This document shows, piece after piece, positions 1 through 10,826 of a stretch of 64,000 nucleotides of DNA. The first letter of the stretch is position 1. Each line of letters opens with the position of its first letter. The notes under the pieces are model-generated. The model saw only the letters and a list, made by a program, of their open reading frames with translations, made no database searches and was not told the origin of the DNA. Where the stretch lies: positions 42,466,532-42,530,531 of the forward strand of contig NC_091300.1 in the NCBI RefSeq assembly GCF_038502225.1, given 5' to 3'. Source of the stretch: Cherax quadricarinatus. Lineage: Eukaryota > Arthropoda > Malacostraca > Decapoda > Parastacidae. The position numbers were made by a program, and so were the translations under genes.

Positions 1-532
1 TAATCATTTGAACACACTCAAAACACCTTTGAATAACCTCAAAACACCTTTGAACACTTTCAAAAACACCCTTGAACACCCTTGATCACCTTCAAAAAAA
101 CAACATTTGAACACACTCAAAACACCTTTTGAACACCTTTGAACATTTCCAAACAACACTGAAACACTTCCAAAAACACCATTTGAGTACTCCCAAATAC
201 ACCACTGAATACTAAAACACCACTGAATACACTCAAAAACACCACCAAAATCACCATAAACTAAGATCAACACCCACATCCCACAACACCTACAACCCAC
301 AACACCCACAATTTTTTCTCGTTTTATCTAATTTCATCAGAAAGTCACAACACCCACACCTCCCATTTTTTTCTCGTTTTAACCCTTTTAGTTCATTAAA
401 GTTAATAAGGGGACACACTACATCAGAAAAAGTCTCATCAACAACCCACTTATAACGTCTTTTCGGCATCTCTAGTTCGACAACAACACCCACATCCCAC
501 AACACCCACATCCCACATCCCACACACACACA

Positions 533-1207
533 CCCTAACCTAGCCTAACCTAACCTAACTTATCCTAACCTAACCTAACCTAACCTAACCTAACCTAACC
601 TAACTTATCCTAACCTAGCCTAACCTTAACCTAACCTAACCTTACCTAACTTATCCTAACCTAACCTAACCTAGCCTAACCTAACCTAACTTAACCTAAC
701 CTAACCTAACCTAACCTAACCTAACCTAACCTAACCTAACCTAACCTAACCTAACCTAACCGAACCTAACCTAACCTAGCCTAACCTAACCTAACTTAAC
801 CAAACCTAACCTAACCTAGCCGAACCTAACCTTACCTAACATAACCTAACCTAACCTTACCTAACATAACCTAACCTAACCTTACCACTTAACCCAACCT
901 AACCTTACCGATCCTACCCTAACCTAACTTAACCTAACCTAACCTAACCTAACCTTACCTAACACAACCTAACCTAACCTTACCTAACCTAACCTAACCT
1001 AACCGAACCTAACCTAACCTAACCTTACCTAACATAACCTAGCCTAACCTAACCGAACCTACCCTAACCTAACTTAACCTAACCTAACCTATCCTAACCT
1101 TACCAAACTTATCCTAACCTAACCTAACCTAACCTTACCTAACATAACCTAACCTAACCTATCTTAACCTAACCCAACCTAGCCGAACCTATCCTAACCT
1201 AACCTAA
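533..1207 (-). repeat. Degenerate telomeric (CCTAA)n array, outer left
   Basis: Nearly continuous CCTAA pentamers with variants such as CTTAA, CGAAC and TATCC. The G-rich strand is the minus strand, so the array faces left as at a left chromosome end. TTAGG is the ancestral arthropod telomere repeat. The degeneracy says interstitial or old subtelomeric DNA rather than an active terminus. Confidence 0.95.
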
Positions 1208-1575
1208 AATATATTGGAACACCCCCAAAATACATTAGAGTACTCCAGAATTACTTTGAACGACTCCATTTTGGATATTTCCAAATTAGTTTTGAAAACT
1301 TTATCGTAAAATCGAACATTATTTTCTTGTGGGTAAACACACTCAATGGTAGAAATATTTACTCGATTTCCGAATAGAAGCACTGTCCTCGCTCTGAGTG
1401 TCTCATTGTGGGTCACCCCCTCCCCCAACACATGGTGTAATGCGGTTCACACCTAAGGTAGATTTAAGATAATCATCGCCTTACCGAACACCTGCGCCAA
1501 CACAGGTCAGACAGACGCCATGAAATGCGGGTAACATCCAAGGTAGAAAATCATCTCTTTCCAGACCAACTGTCT
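1208..1575. repeat. Conserved island between telomeric arrays (left copy)
   Basis: About 368 bp of non-telomeric sequence repeated at 5075-5433 in the right arm. A 75-codon open frame on the minus strand is shared with the other copy, apart from a few residues near its start. I recognise no protein family in it, and the frame may simply be inherited with the duplication. Confidence 0.75.
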
Positions 1576-1965
1576 ATCCTAACCTAACCTAACCTAACCT
1601 AACTTATCCTAATCTAACCTATCCTAACCTAACCTAACCTAACCTTACCTAACTCCATTAAACACCTCGAATACTACCTAACTTAACCTAACCTAACCTT
1701 ACCTAACCTACTGAACCTAACCTAACCTAACCTAAATCAAACACCTCTATCCTAACCTAACCTAACCTTACCTAACCTAACTCCATCAAATACCTCGAAT
1801 ACTACCTAACTTAACCTTAACCTAACCTTACCTAACCTACCGAACCTAACCTAACCTAACCTAACCTATCCTAACCTAACCTAACCTAACCTAACTTATC
1901 CTAATCTAACCTATCCTCACCTAACCTAACCTAACCTAACCTAACCTTACCTAACCTAACCTAAC
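1576..1965 (-). repeat. Degenerate telomeric (CCTAA)n array, inner left
   Basis: CCTAA pentamers interrupted twice by a short non-telomeric insert of the form ACACCTCGAATACTACC, at about 1660 and 1790. The counterpart is 4689-5074 in the right arm. Confidence 0.92.
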
Positions 1966-3230
1966 TCACTCACAAACACCTTTGAACATTTCCAAACAAC
2001 ACTGAAGCACTTCCAAAATATCATTTTGATTACTCTCAAATAAGATTTGACAGCTCTAATTTATCTACACTTACACATTTCATTAAATTACAACTCATCC
2101 CCCCCAAACTCCTCCCTCATTCTCCAGACTTTACAACATTAGCACAAAAAAAAACTAACTCATACACTTATGACATGAGACATTACCATATCTAACACAC
2201 TGACTAACTTTGAACCATCTCTGAACACCACTGATCTTCTTCAAAAATACTCTGCACATCATTTGAACACCTTCAAAAAACACCATCAAACACCTCCGAA
2301 TACTCCCAAAAAAACACTACTGATTACTACCAAATCACCACTGATTACTACCAAATCACCGTCAAAATCACCAGAAACTAAGTTTAACATCAGCATCTAA
2401 CCTCCTTTTTATAGAAATCCCCTCAAATCACTATAACCAAGAACTCCCTCCCCATTTGGCGCATAAAAAAAAAAAAAGCATGAACACAAACCTAATACAC
2501 AAACACTTAGTACATGATCACCATCAACTGAAAACATATCTTGTACACACACATAATCTAAGACAACCACCAACTACATTCACCCATGTTCACTTACCTC
2601 AAAATCACTAATATCACAAAAAACAATCATTTTTATAAACATTTCACACACACACACACACAAAAAAAAATCATATTTGACAATATCTAAGCGCACTCAC
2701 CTCACTACCACCAACACACGATGTCTCACCTCACAGGACCGACGAGCTCACCTCCAGTGACGTCACACTCCCATTGTGTTACTTGGTGGTTGGTAACATC
2801 ACACTTAACCCCCCTTGTTTCAACCTGTTGTACCCTACATTATCTAAGAACACTATATCCAAGACGATTACCAGATTTTATGATCCCCAACACCAAGATC
2901 ACCAAAAAATCTAAGATCATGCATCTCAAAACTACTATGATCACTGAAAACACTTATTTTTAAACATTCGCACAAAAATAAGACATACACAAAAATACCA
3001 CAACACTTCCACCAACATCTATAACATAACATGAGCACTATAACATATCACTATCACAAAAAAAATAATACACAGACACCCACATAATATACATTTCAAT
3101 TGCAAATTTAAGACATGAGACATACACACCAAATCTAAGACATTCACCTCCAACTAAGACATACACATCACCCCTAAAACTTCCTTCCTTATTCATTCCG
3201 TATATCCCCTAGAGCTGTTTTAACCCCGAC
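1966..3230. other. AT-rich single-copy-like part of left arm, no gene seen
   Basis: No convincing coding frame or known element. It contains a TGACGTCA palindrome (2758-2765) and short A and CA runs. The same holds for its mirror 3310-4688, which has a poly-G run at about 3836-3846. Confidence 0.5.
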
Positions 3231-3257
3231 GGATCCACCACGACGTAGGAGCCGGAG

Positions 3258-3289
3258 TGTAGTAGGTGGTGTTGGAGTGGTGATGGTTC
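3258..3289. other. Palindrome spacer
   Basis: About 32 bp of GT-rich sequence between the arms with no match in the window. It is the only asymmetric part of the centre. Confidence 0.8.
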
Positions 3290-4688
3290 CTCTGGCTCCT
3301 ACGTCGTGATGGATCCGTCGGGGTTAAAACAGCTCTAGGAGATATACGGAATGAATAAGGAAGGAAGTTTTAGGGGTGATGTGTATGTCTTAGTTGGAGG
3401 TGAATGTCTTAGATTTGGTGTGTATGTCTCATGTCTTAAATTTGCAATTGAAATGTATATTATGTGGGTGTCTGTGTATTATTTTTTTTTTGTGATAGTG
3501 ATATGTTATAGTGCTCATGTTATGTTATAGATGTTGGTGGAAGTGTTGTGGTATTTTTGTGTATGTCTTATTTTTGTGCGAATGTTTAAAAATAAGTGTT
3601 TTCAGTGATCATAGTAGTTTTGAGATGCATGATCTTAGATTTTTTGGTGATCTTGGTGATTAGTGTTGATAGATGACGGTAAACATGATATGGAATTGGT
3701 GATCGTGATTTTTGTGTGAATAATTATAAAAATGTGTGTTTTTCTGTGATCTTGGTGTTGGGGATCATAAAATCTGGTAATCGTCTTGGATATAGTGTTC
3801 TTAGATAATGTAGGGTACAACAGGTTGAAACAAGGGGGGGGGGGGTTAGGTGTGATGTTACCAACCACCAAGTAACACAATGGGAGTGTGACGTCACTGG
3901 AGGTGAGCTCGTCGGTCCTGTGAGGTGAGACATCGTGTGTTGGTGGTAGTGAGGTGAGTGCGCTTAGATATTGTCAAATATGATTTTTTTTTTTGTGTGT
4001 GTGTGTGTGAAATGTTTATAAAAATGATTGTTTTTTGTGATATTAGTGATTTTGAGGTAAGTGAACATGGGTGAATGTAGTTGGTGGTTGTCTTAGATTA
4101 TGTGTGTGTACAAGATATGTTTTCAGTTGATGGTGATCATGTACTAAGTGTTTGTGTATTAGGTTTGTGTTCATGCTTTTTTTTTTTTTATGCGCCAAAT
4201 GGGGAGGGAGTTCTTGGTTATAGTGATTTGAGGGGATTTCTATAAAAAGGAGGTTAGATGCTGATGTTAAACTTAGTTTCTGGTGATTTTGACGGTGATT
4301 TGGTAGTAATCAGTGGTGATTTGGTAGTAATCAGTAGTGTTTTTTTTGGGAGTATTCGGAGGTGTTTGATGGTGTTTTTTGAAGGTGTTCAAATGATGTG
4401 CAGAGTATTTTTGAAGAAGATCAGTGGTGTTCAGAGATGGTTCAAAGTTAGTCAGTGTGTTAGATATGGTAATGTCTCATGTCATAAGTGTATGAGTTAG
4501 TTTTTTTTTGTGCTAATGTTGTAAAGTCTGGAGAATGAGGGAGGAGTTTGGGGGGATGAGATGTAATTTAATGAAATGTGTAAGTGTAGATAAATTAGAG
4601 CTGTCAAATCTTATTTGAGAGTAATCAAAATGATATTTTGGAAGTGCTTCAGTGTTGTTTGGAAATGTTCAAAGGTGTTTGTGAGTGA

Positions 4689-5074
4689 GTTAGGTTAGGT
4701 TAGGTAAGGTTAGGTTAGGTTAGGTTAGGTTAGGTGAGGATAGGTTAGATTAGGATAAGTTAGGTTAGGTTAGGTTAGGTTAGGATAGGTTAGGTTAGGT
4801 TAGGTTCGGTAGGTTAGGTAAGGTTAGGTTAAGGTTAAGTTAGGTAGTATTCGAGGTATTTGATGGAGTTAGGTTAGGTTAGGTAAGGTTAGGTTAGGTT
4901 AGGATAGAGGTGTTTGATTTAGGTTAGGTTAGGTTAGGTTCAGTAGGTTAGGTAAGGTTAGGTTAAGTTAGGTAGTATTCGAGGTGTTTAATGGAGTTAG
5001 GTAAGGTTAGGTTAGGTTAGGTTAGGATAGGTTAGATTAGGATAAGTTAGGTTAGGTTAGGTTAGGTTAGGATA
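4689..5074 (+). repeat. Degenerate telomeric (TTAGG)n array, inner right
   Basis: TTAGG pentamers on the plus strand, the mirror of 1576-1965, with the same two interruptions near 4845 and 4975. Confidence 0.92.
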
Positions 5075-5433
5075 GACAGTTGGTCTGGAAAGAGATGATT
5101 TTCTACCTTGGATGTTACCCGCATTTCATGGCGCCTGTCTGTCCTGAGTTGACGCAGGTGTTCGGTAAGGCGATGATTATCTTAAATCTACCTTAGGTGT
5201 GAACCGCATTACACCATGTGTTGGGGTGACCCACAATGAGTCTCTCAGAGTGAGGACAGTGCTTCTATTCGGAAATCGAGTAAATATTTCTACCATTGAG
5301 TGTGTTTACCCACAAGAAAATAATGTTCGATTTTACGATAAAGTTTTCAAAACTAATTTGGAAATATCCAAAATGGAGTCGTTCAAAGTAATTCTGGAGT
5401 ACTCTAATGTATTTTGGGGGTGTTCCAATATAT
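5075..5433. repeat. Conserved island between telomeric arrays (right copy)
   Basis: Partner of 1208-1575 in inverted orientation. Several substitutions are clustered near 5140-5160, for example changes in the stretch before GACGCAGG. Confidence 0.75.
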
Positions 5434-6073
5434 TTTAGGTTAGGTTAGGATAGGTTCGGCTAGGTTGGGTTAGGTTAAGATAGGTTAGGTTAGGTTATGT
5501 TAGGTAAGGTTAGGTTAGGTTAGGATAAGTTTGGTAAGGTTAGGATAGGTTAGGTTAAGTTAGGTTAGGGTAGGTTCGGTTAGGTTAGGCTAGGTTATGT
5601 TAGGTAAGGTTAGGTTAGGTTAGGTTCGGTTAGGTTAGGTTAGGTTAGGTAAGGTTAGGTTAGGTTGTGTTAGGTAAGGTTAGGTTAGGTTAGGTTAGGT
5701 TAGGTTAAGTTAGGTTAGGGTAGGTTCGGTAAGGTTAGGTTGGGTTAAGTGGTAAGGTTAGGTTAGGTTATGTTAGGTAAGGTTAGGTTAGGTTATGTTA
5801 GGTAAGGTTAGGTTCGGCTAGGTTAGGTTAGGTTTGGTTAAGTTAGGTTAGGTTAGGCTAGGTTAGGTTAGGTTCGGTTAGGTTAGGTTAGGTTAGGTTA
5901 GGTTAGGTTAAGTTAGGTTAGGTTAGGCTAGGTTAGGTTAAGTTAGGATAAGTTAGGTAAGGTTAGGTTAGGTTAAGGTTAGGCTAGGTTAGGATAAGTT
6001 AGGTTAGGTTAGGTTAGGTTAGGTTAGGTTAGGTTAGGTTAGGATAAGTTAGGTTAGGTTAGGCTAGGTTAGG
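5434..6073 (+). repeat. Degenerate telomeric (TTAGG)n array, outer right
   Basis: Continuous TTAGG pentamers with TAAGG, TTCGG, TTATG and GATAGG variants, the mirror of 533-1207. The G-rich strand runs rightwards, so the two arms point their telomeric repeats away from each other. Confidence 0.95.
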
Positions 6074-6329
6074 GTGTGTGTGTGTGGGATGTGGGATGTG
6101 GGTGTTGTGGGATGTGGGTGTTGTTGTCGAACTAGAGATGCCGAAAAGACGTTATAAGTGGGTTGTTGATGAGACTTTTTCTGATGTAGTGTGTCCCCTT
6201 ATTAACTTTAATGAACTAAAAGGGTTAAAACGAGAAAAAAATGGGAGGTGTGGGTGTTGTGACTTTCTGATGTACTGTGTCCCCTTATTAACTTTAATGA
6301 ACTAAAAGGGTTAAAACGAGAAAAAATTG

Positions 6330-8560
6330 TGGGTTGTAGGTGTTGTGGGATGTGGGTGTTGATCTTAGTTTATGGTGATTTTGGTGGTGTTTTTGAGTGT
6401 ATTCAGTGGTGTTTTAGTATTCAGTGGTGTATTTGGGAGTACTCAAATGGTGTTTTTGGAAGTGTTTCAGTGTTGTTTGGAAATGTTCAAAGGTGTTCAA
6501 AAGGTGTTTTGAGTGTGTTCAAATGTTGTTTTTTTGAAGGTGATCAAGGGTGTTCAAGGGTGTTTTTGAAAGTGTTCAAAGGTGTTTTGAGGTTATTCAA
6601 AGGTGTTTTGAGTGTGTTCAAATGATTATGAGAGTGTTTTGGATGTGTTCAAAGGTGTTTTGAAGGTGTTCAAAGGTATTTTGAAGGTGTTGAAGGGTGT
6701 TTTGAGTGTGTTCAAGGGTGTTTGAAGGTGTTGAAGGGTGATTTGATTGAATTCAGCGGTGTTTTAGTAGTAATCAGTGGTGTAATTGGGAGTACTCAAA
6801 TGGTGTTTTTTGGAAGTGTTTCAGTGTTGTTTGGATGTGTTCAAAGGTGTTTTGAAGGTGTTTAAAGGTATTTTGAAGGTGTTGAAGGGTGTTTTGAGTG
6901 TGTTCAAGGGTGTTTGAAGGTGTTGAAGGGTGTTTTGATTGAATTCAGCGGTGTTTTAGTAGTAATCAGTGGTGTAATTGGGAGTACTCAAATAGTGTTT
7001 TGGAAATGTTCAAAGGTGTTTTTGAAGGTGTTCAAGAGTGTTTTGAAGGTGTTCAAGGGTGTTTGAAGGTGTTGAAGGGTGTTTTGATTGAATTCAGCGG
7101 TGTTTTAGTAGTATTCAGTGGTGTAATTGGGAGTACTCAAATTGTGTTTTTTGGAAGTGTTCAAAGGTGTTTTGAGTGTGTTCAAATGTTGTTTTTTTGA
7201 AGGTGATCAAGGGTGTTCAAGGGTGTTTTGAAGGTGTTCAAAGGTGTTTTGAGGTTATTCAAAGGTGTTTTGAGTGTGTTCAAATGTTTTTTTGAAGGTG
7301 TTCAAAGGTGTTTTGAAGGTGTTGAAGGGTGTTTTGATTGAATTCAGCGGTGTTTTAGTAGTATTCAGTGGTGTAATTGGGAGTACTCAAATTGTGTTTT
7401 TTTGGAAGTGTTTCAGTGTTGATTGGAAATGTTCAAAGGTGTTTTGAAGGTGTTCAAAGGTGTTTTGAGGTTATTCAAAGGTGTTTTGAGTGTGTTCAAA
7501 TGATTATGAGAGTGTTTTGAAGGTGTTCAAATGTGTTTTGAAGGTGTTCAAAGGTGTTTTGAAGGTGTTGAAGGGTGTTTTGATTGAATTCAGCGGTGTT
7601 TTAGTAGTATTCAGTGGTGTAATTGGGAGTACTCAAATTGTGTTTTTTTGGAAGTGTTTCAGTGTTGATTGGAAATGTTCAAAGGTGTTTTTGAAGGTAT
7701 TCAAGAGTGTTTTGAAGGTGTTCAAGGGTGTTTGAAGGTGTTGAATTGTGTTTTGATTGAATTCAGCGGTGTTTTAGTAGTAATCTGTGGTGTAATTGGG
7801 AGTACTCAAATAGTGTTTTGGAAATGTTCAAAGGTGTTTTTGAAGGTGTTCAAATGTTGTTTTTTTGAAGGTGTTCAAGGGTGTTTTGAAGGTGTTGAAG
7901 GGTGTTTTGATTGAATTCAGCGGTGTTTTAATAGTAATCAGTGGTGTAATTGGGAGTACTCAAATAGTGTTTTTGGAAATGTTCAAAGGTGTTCAAAGGT
8001 GTTTTGAAGGTGTTGAAGGGTGTTTTGATTGAATTCAGCGGTGTTTTAGTAGAATTCAGTGGTGTAATTGGGAGTACTCAAATTGTGTTTTTGGAAGTGT
8101 TTCAGTGTTGATTGGAAATGTTCAAAGGTGTTTTTGGAAGTGTTTCAGTGTTGTTTGGAAATGTTCAAAGGTGTTCAAAGGTGTTTTGAGTGTGTTCAAA
8201 TGTTGTTTTTTTGAAGGTGATCAAGGGTGTTCAAGGGTGTTTTGAAGGTGTCAAAGGTGTTTTGAAGGTGTTTTGAAGGTGTTCAAGGGTGTTTATGTGA
8301 GTATTCAAAGGTGTTTTTTGAAGGTGTACAAATGATTATGAGAGTACTTATGAAGGTGTTCAAATGTTGTGCAAGAGTACTTATAAAGGTGTTCAAATGT
8401 TGTGCAAGAGTACTTATAAAGGTGTTCTGGGAGTATTCAGAGGTGATTTGGGGGTGTTCGAATGATGTTTTTGGAGTATTTCAGTGTTGTTTGGAAATGT
8501 ATAAAGGTATTTTTTTTTGTGAGTATTCAAATGATTTATGAGTGTTTTGAAGATGTTCAA
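6330..8560. repeat. Subtelomere-like compound minisatellite
   Basis: Built from about 20-21 bp units of the form GGTGTTTTGAAGGTGTTCAA, arranged in larger blocks. The block marker TTGAATTCAGCGGTG recurs near 6747, 6941, 7090, 7340, 7583, 7757, 7911 and 8031, with spacing of about 120-250 bp. Its first 300 bp belong to the palindrome arm and mirror 1-300. Short open frames in it (for example 7000-7200 and 7490-7735) are repeat translations and not genes. Confidence 0.9.
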
Positions 8561-8985
8561 AGTAAAAGTGCGTATTAACTTCGTAATATGTAAAATTGTG
8601 AGTAGTGAATTTAACGAAAGTGGATGTAAGCGATGTGGTGACTTTCTGATGCATGTATCCCCTTATTAACTTTAATGAACTAAAAGGGTTAAAACGAGAA
8701 AAATTGGGGGTTATGAGTGAAAATTGTGAGGTGTTGGTTGGAGTGTGAGGGTTTGGGAGGGTGGGTAAAAGGGTAGACAAGATTCAACCTGTGTGCGCGG
8801 TCATCACGTGACGTCACTGACATAGGGGTAAGCCGACAAGATTTAGCTTGTATGTGTGACGTCACTGACCGCCGAGTAAACACCCTTCTTAGTTCATTTA
8901 ACTTAATGAGAGGAAGGTTTTAGTTTATTTTAAAATAATAAGGGGAAGATGTTTAGACCTGTAATAAGCATGCCCCATAGGAGGA
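8561..8985. other. Spacer with tandem TGACGTCA sites
   Basis: No gene seen. 8640-8705 repeats a block also found at 6180-6250 and 6262-6327, centred on CCCCTTATTAACTTTAATGA. Two similar segments each contain the palindrome TGACGTCA, at 8809-8816 and 8857-8864. This matches a CRE core, but any function is untested. Confidence 0.5.
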
Positions 8986-8989
8986 GTCT

Positions 8990-9588
8990 ATTTTGAATGC
9001 TTACCCCCAGAGGGGGGATTCCAAAAACTTTGATCCGAGGAATTTCGAAAACCCCATAGGAGGGAATCCAAAAACTTGGTATTATCGAGAAAAATTTGAG
9101 GTTGGGGGGTGGGTGAAAGTGGGAGGGGTAATCCAAAAATTTGATCCAAGGTGATCATAAGAAATTCAAAACCCCCATAGGGGGGGGGAATCCAAAAACT
9201 TGTATTATCGAGAAATTTTTGGGATTGGGGGGGTGAAAGTGGGAGGGGGAACCTTAAAAATTTGATCTGAGGAGATGGAGTCATGGTATTGTCGAGAAAA
9301 TTTGGGGTGAAAGTGGGAGGGGTAATCCAAAAATTTGATCCAAGGAGATGGAGAATTTCGAAAACCCCATAGGGGGGATCCAAAAAACTTGATCCGAGGA
9401 GATGGAGACTTTCGAAACCCCCATAGGGGGGAATCCAAAAACTTGGTAATATCGAGAAATTGTTTGGGGATGGGGGTGAAAGGAGGGGTACCCAAAAAAT
9501 TTGATCTGAGGAGATGGAGAATTTCGAAAACCCCATAGGGGGGAATCCAAAAACCTTGATCCAAGGAGATCATAAGAAAAAAAATTCG
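8990..9588. repeat. Tandem repeat with CCCCATAGGGG motif
   Basis: Irregular units of about 50-110 bp combine ATCCAAAAACTTGATCC, GAGGAGATGGAGA, a TTTCGAAAACC segment and the quasi-palindrome CCCCATAGGGG. The overlapping minus-strand open frames (up to 182 codons at 8988-9536) are translations of the repeat. Confidence 0.85.
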
Positions 9589-9770
9589 AGGCGCGGGGGC
9601 GATCCGGACGACGCTGCAGAAGGCGCAGCAGAAGGAGCGGGCGGGGGTCGCGAAGGGCGCGGGCGGGCGCGCGGGCGGGGGTCGCGAAGGGCGCGGGCGG
9701 GCGCGCGGGCGCGCGGGCGCGCGGGGCGGGGGTCGCGAAGGGGGGTCGTGGGCGGGGGTACTGGTTGGGG
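9589..9770. repeat. GC-rich simple repeat
   Basis: Alternating GGGCGCGC and GGGGGTCGCGAAG blocks, far higher in GC than the surrounding DNA. It is low complexity, and the arginine/glycine-rich or proline-rich frames across it are not credible proteins. Confidence 0.85.
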
Positions 9771-9859
9771 GGTCAAGGGTGAGGTAGTCTCGAGGGCGAG
9801 GTCATGGTCAAAACCGGAAGTAACACCTAGGTGTGAAAAGGTGACCCTCCAGCTGCTGG

Positions 9860-9985
9860 TCCTAGACCGGATACACCGCTCAGTGGAAGACCCTAAACCG
9901 GATACACCGCTCAGTGGAAGGCCCTATACCGGATACACCGCTCAGTGGAAGGCCCCTAAACCGGATACACCGCTCAGTGGAAAAA
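9860..9985. repeat. 31-bp tandem repeat, four copies
   Basis: Units containing CCGGATACACCGCTCAGTGG begin at 9867, 9898, 9929 and 9961, a period of 31-32 bp. Confidence 0.92.
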
Positions 9986-9992
9986 TCCACTA

Positions 9993-9993
<1 letters not shown>

Positions 9994-10062
<69 letters not shown>
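9994..10062. repeat. (TA)n microsatellite
   Basis: Uninterrupted TA dinucleotides apart from one TT/AA phase slip. Other TA tracts flank the TIR elements at 10228-10359, 10744-10822, 13353-13418 and 13808-13866. Confidence 0.95.
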
Positions 10063-10065
<3 letters not shown>

Positions 10066-10227
10066 ATATATAAGATGGGGTCCACCTCTGGTGTAAATTG
10101 TGGGACCCATAGCCTCGGAAAAGTGGATAAAAAGGCTTCAAGGATGAGTATTTGGATTTCTTCCTGAAGCCGTTTGAATATTCCACTTTCCCTACCACCC
10201 CATCTTTTCATATTTTTTTTTAATAGT

Positions 10228-10743
<516 letters not shown>

Positions 10744-10822
<79 letters not shown>
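10744..10822. repeat. (TA)n microsatellite, 3' flank of TIR element
   Basis: Pure TA tract between TIR copy 1 and the decayed RTE-like element. Confidence 0.95.

Positions 10823-10823
<1 letters not shown>

Positions 10824-10826
<3 letters not shown>

Larger units (their letters stand above)
1..3257. repeat. Left arm of ~3.3 kb imperfect palindrome
   Basis: The sequence is the reverse complement of 3290-6628 with substitutions and indels. The innermost matching pair is the block at 3241-3257 against 3290-3306, and the outer end at position 1 matches 6628. The arm contains minisatellite (1-300), a short non-telomeric block (300-530), a telomeric array (533-1207), a 370-bp island (1208-1575), a second telomeric array (1576-1965) and unique-looking AT-rich DNA (1966-3257). 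The left boundary is unknown because the window starts inside the arm. Confidence 0.93.
3290..6628. repeat. Right arm of ~3.3 kb imperfect palindrome
   Basis: Reverse complement of the left arm. It is longer because of an extra block near 3660-3745 and a second copy of an ~80-bp segment (6250-6327) that is mostly deleted on the left. These indels and scattered base changes (for example the single mismatch beside the GGATCC site at about 3233 and 3311) show the arms have diverged. Confidence 0.93.

Noticed and set aside
1..6628. Active chromosome terminus
   Set aside because: Arrays are degenerate, interrupted, mirrored around a centre and followed by 57 kb of other DNA, so they are interstitial or subtelomeric.
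1..6628. Palindrome as a pure sequencing or assembly hairpin artefact
   Set aside because: Arms differ by block indels and scattered substitutions, which a re-read of one molecule would not give. It is not fully excluded without spanning reads.
6078..8541. Short open frames in the GGTGTTCAAAG minisatellite and beside the telomeric arrays
   Set aside because: They follow the repeat period, are mirrored in the palindrome, and show no domain.
9514..10167. 217-codon frame across the GC-rich and TA tracts
   Set aside because: It consists of Arg/Gly-rich simple repeat, the 31-bp repeat and an IYIYI microsatellite translation.
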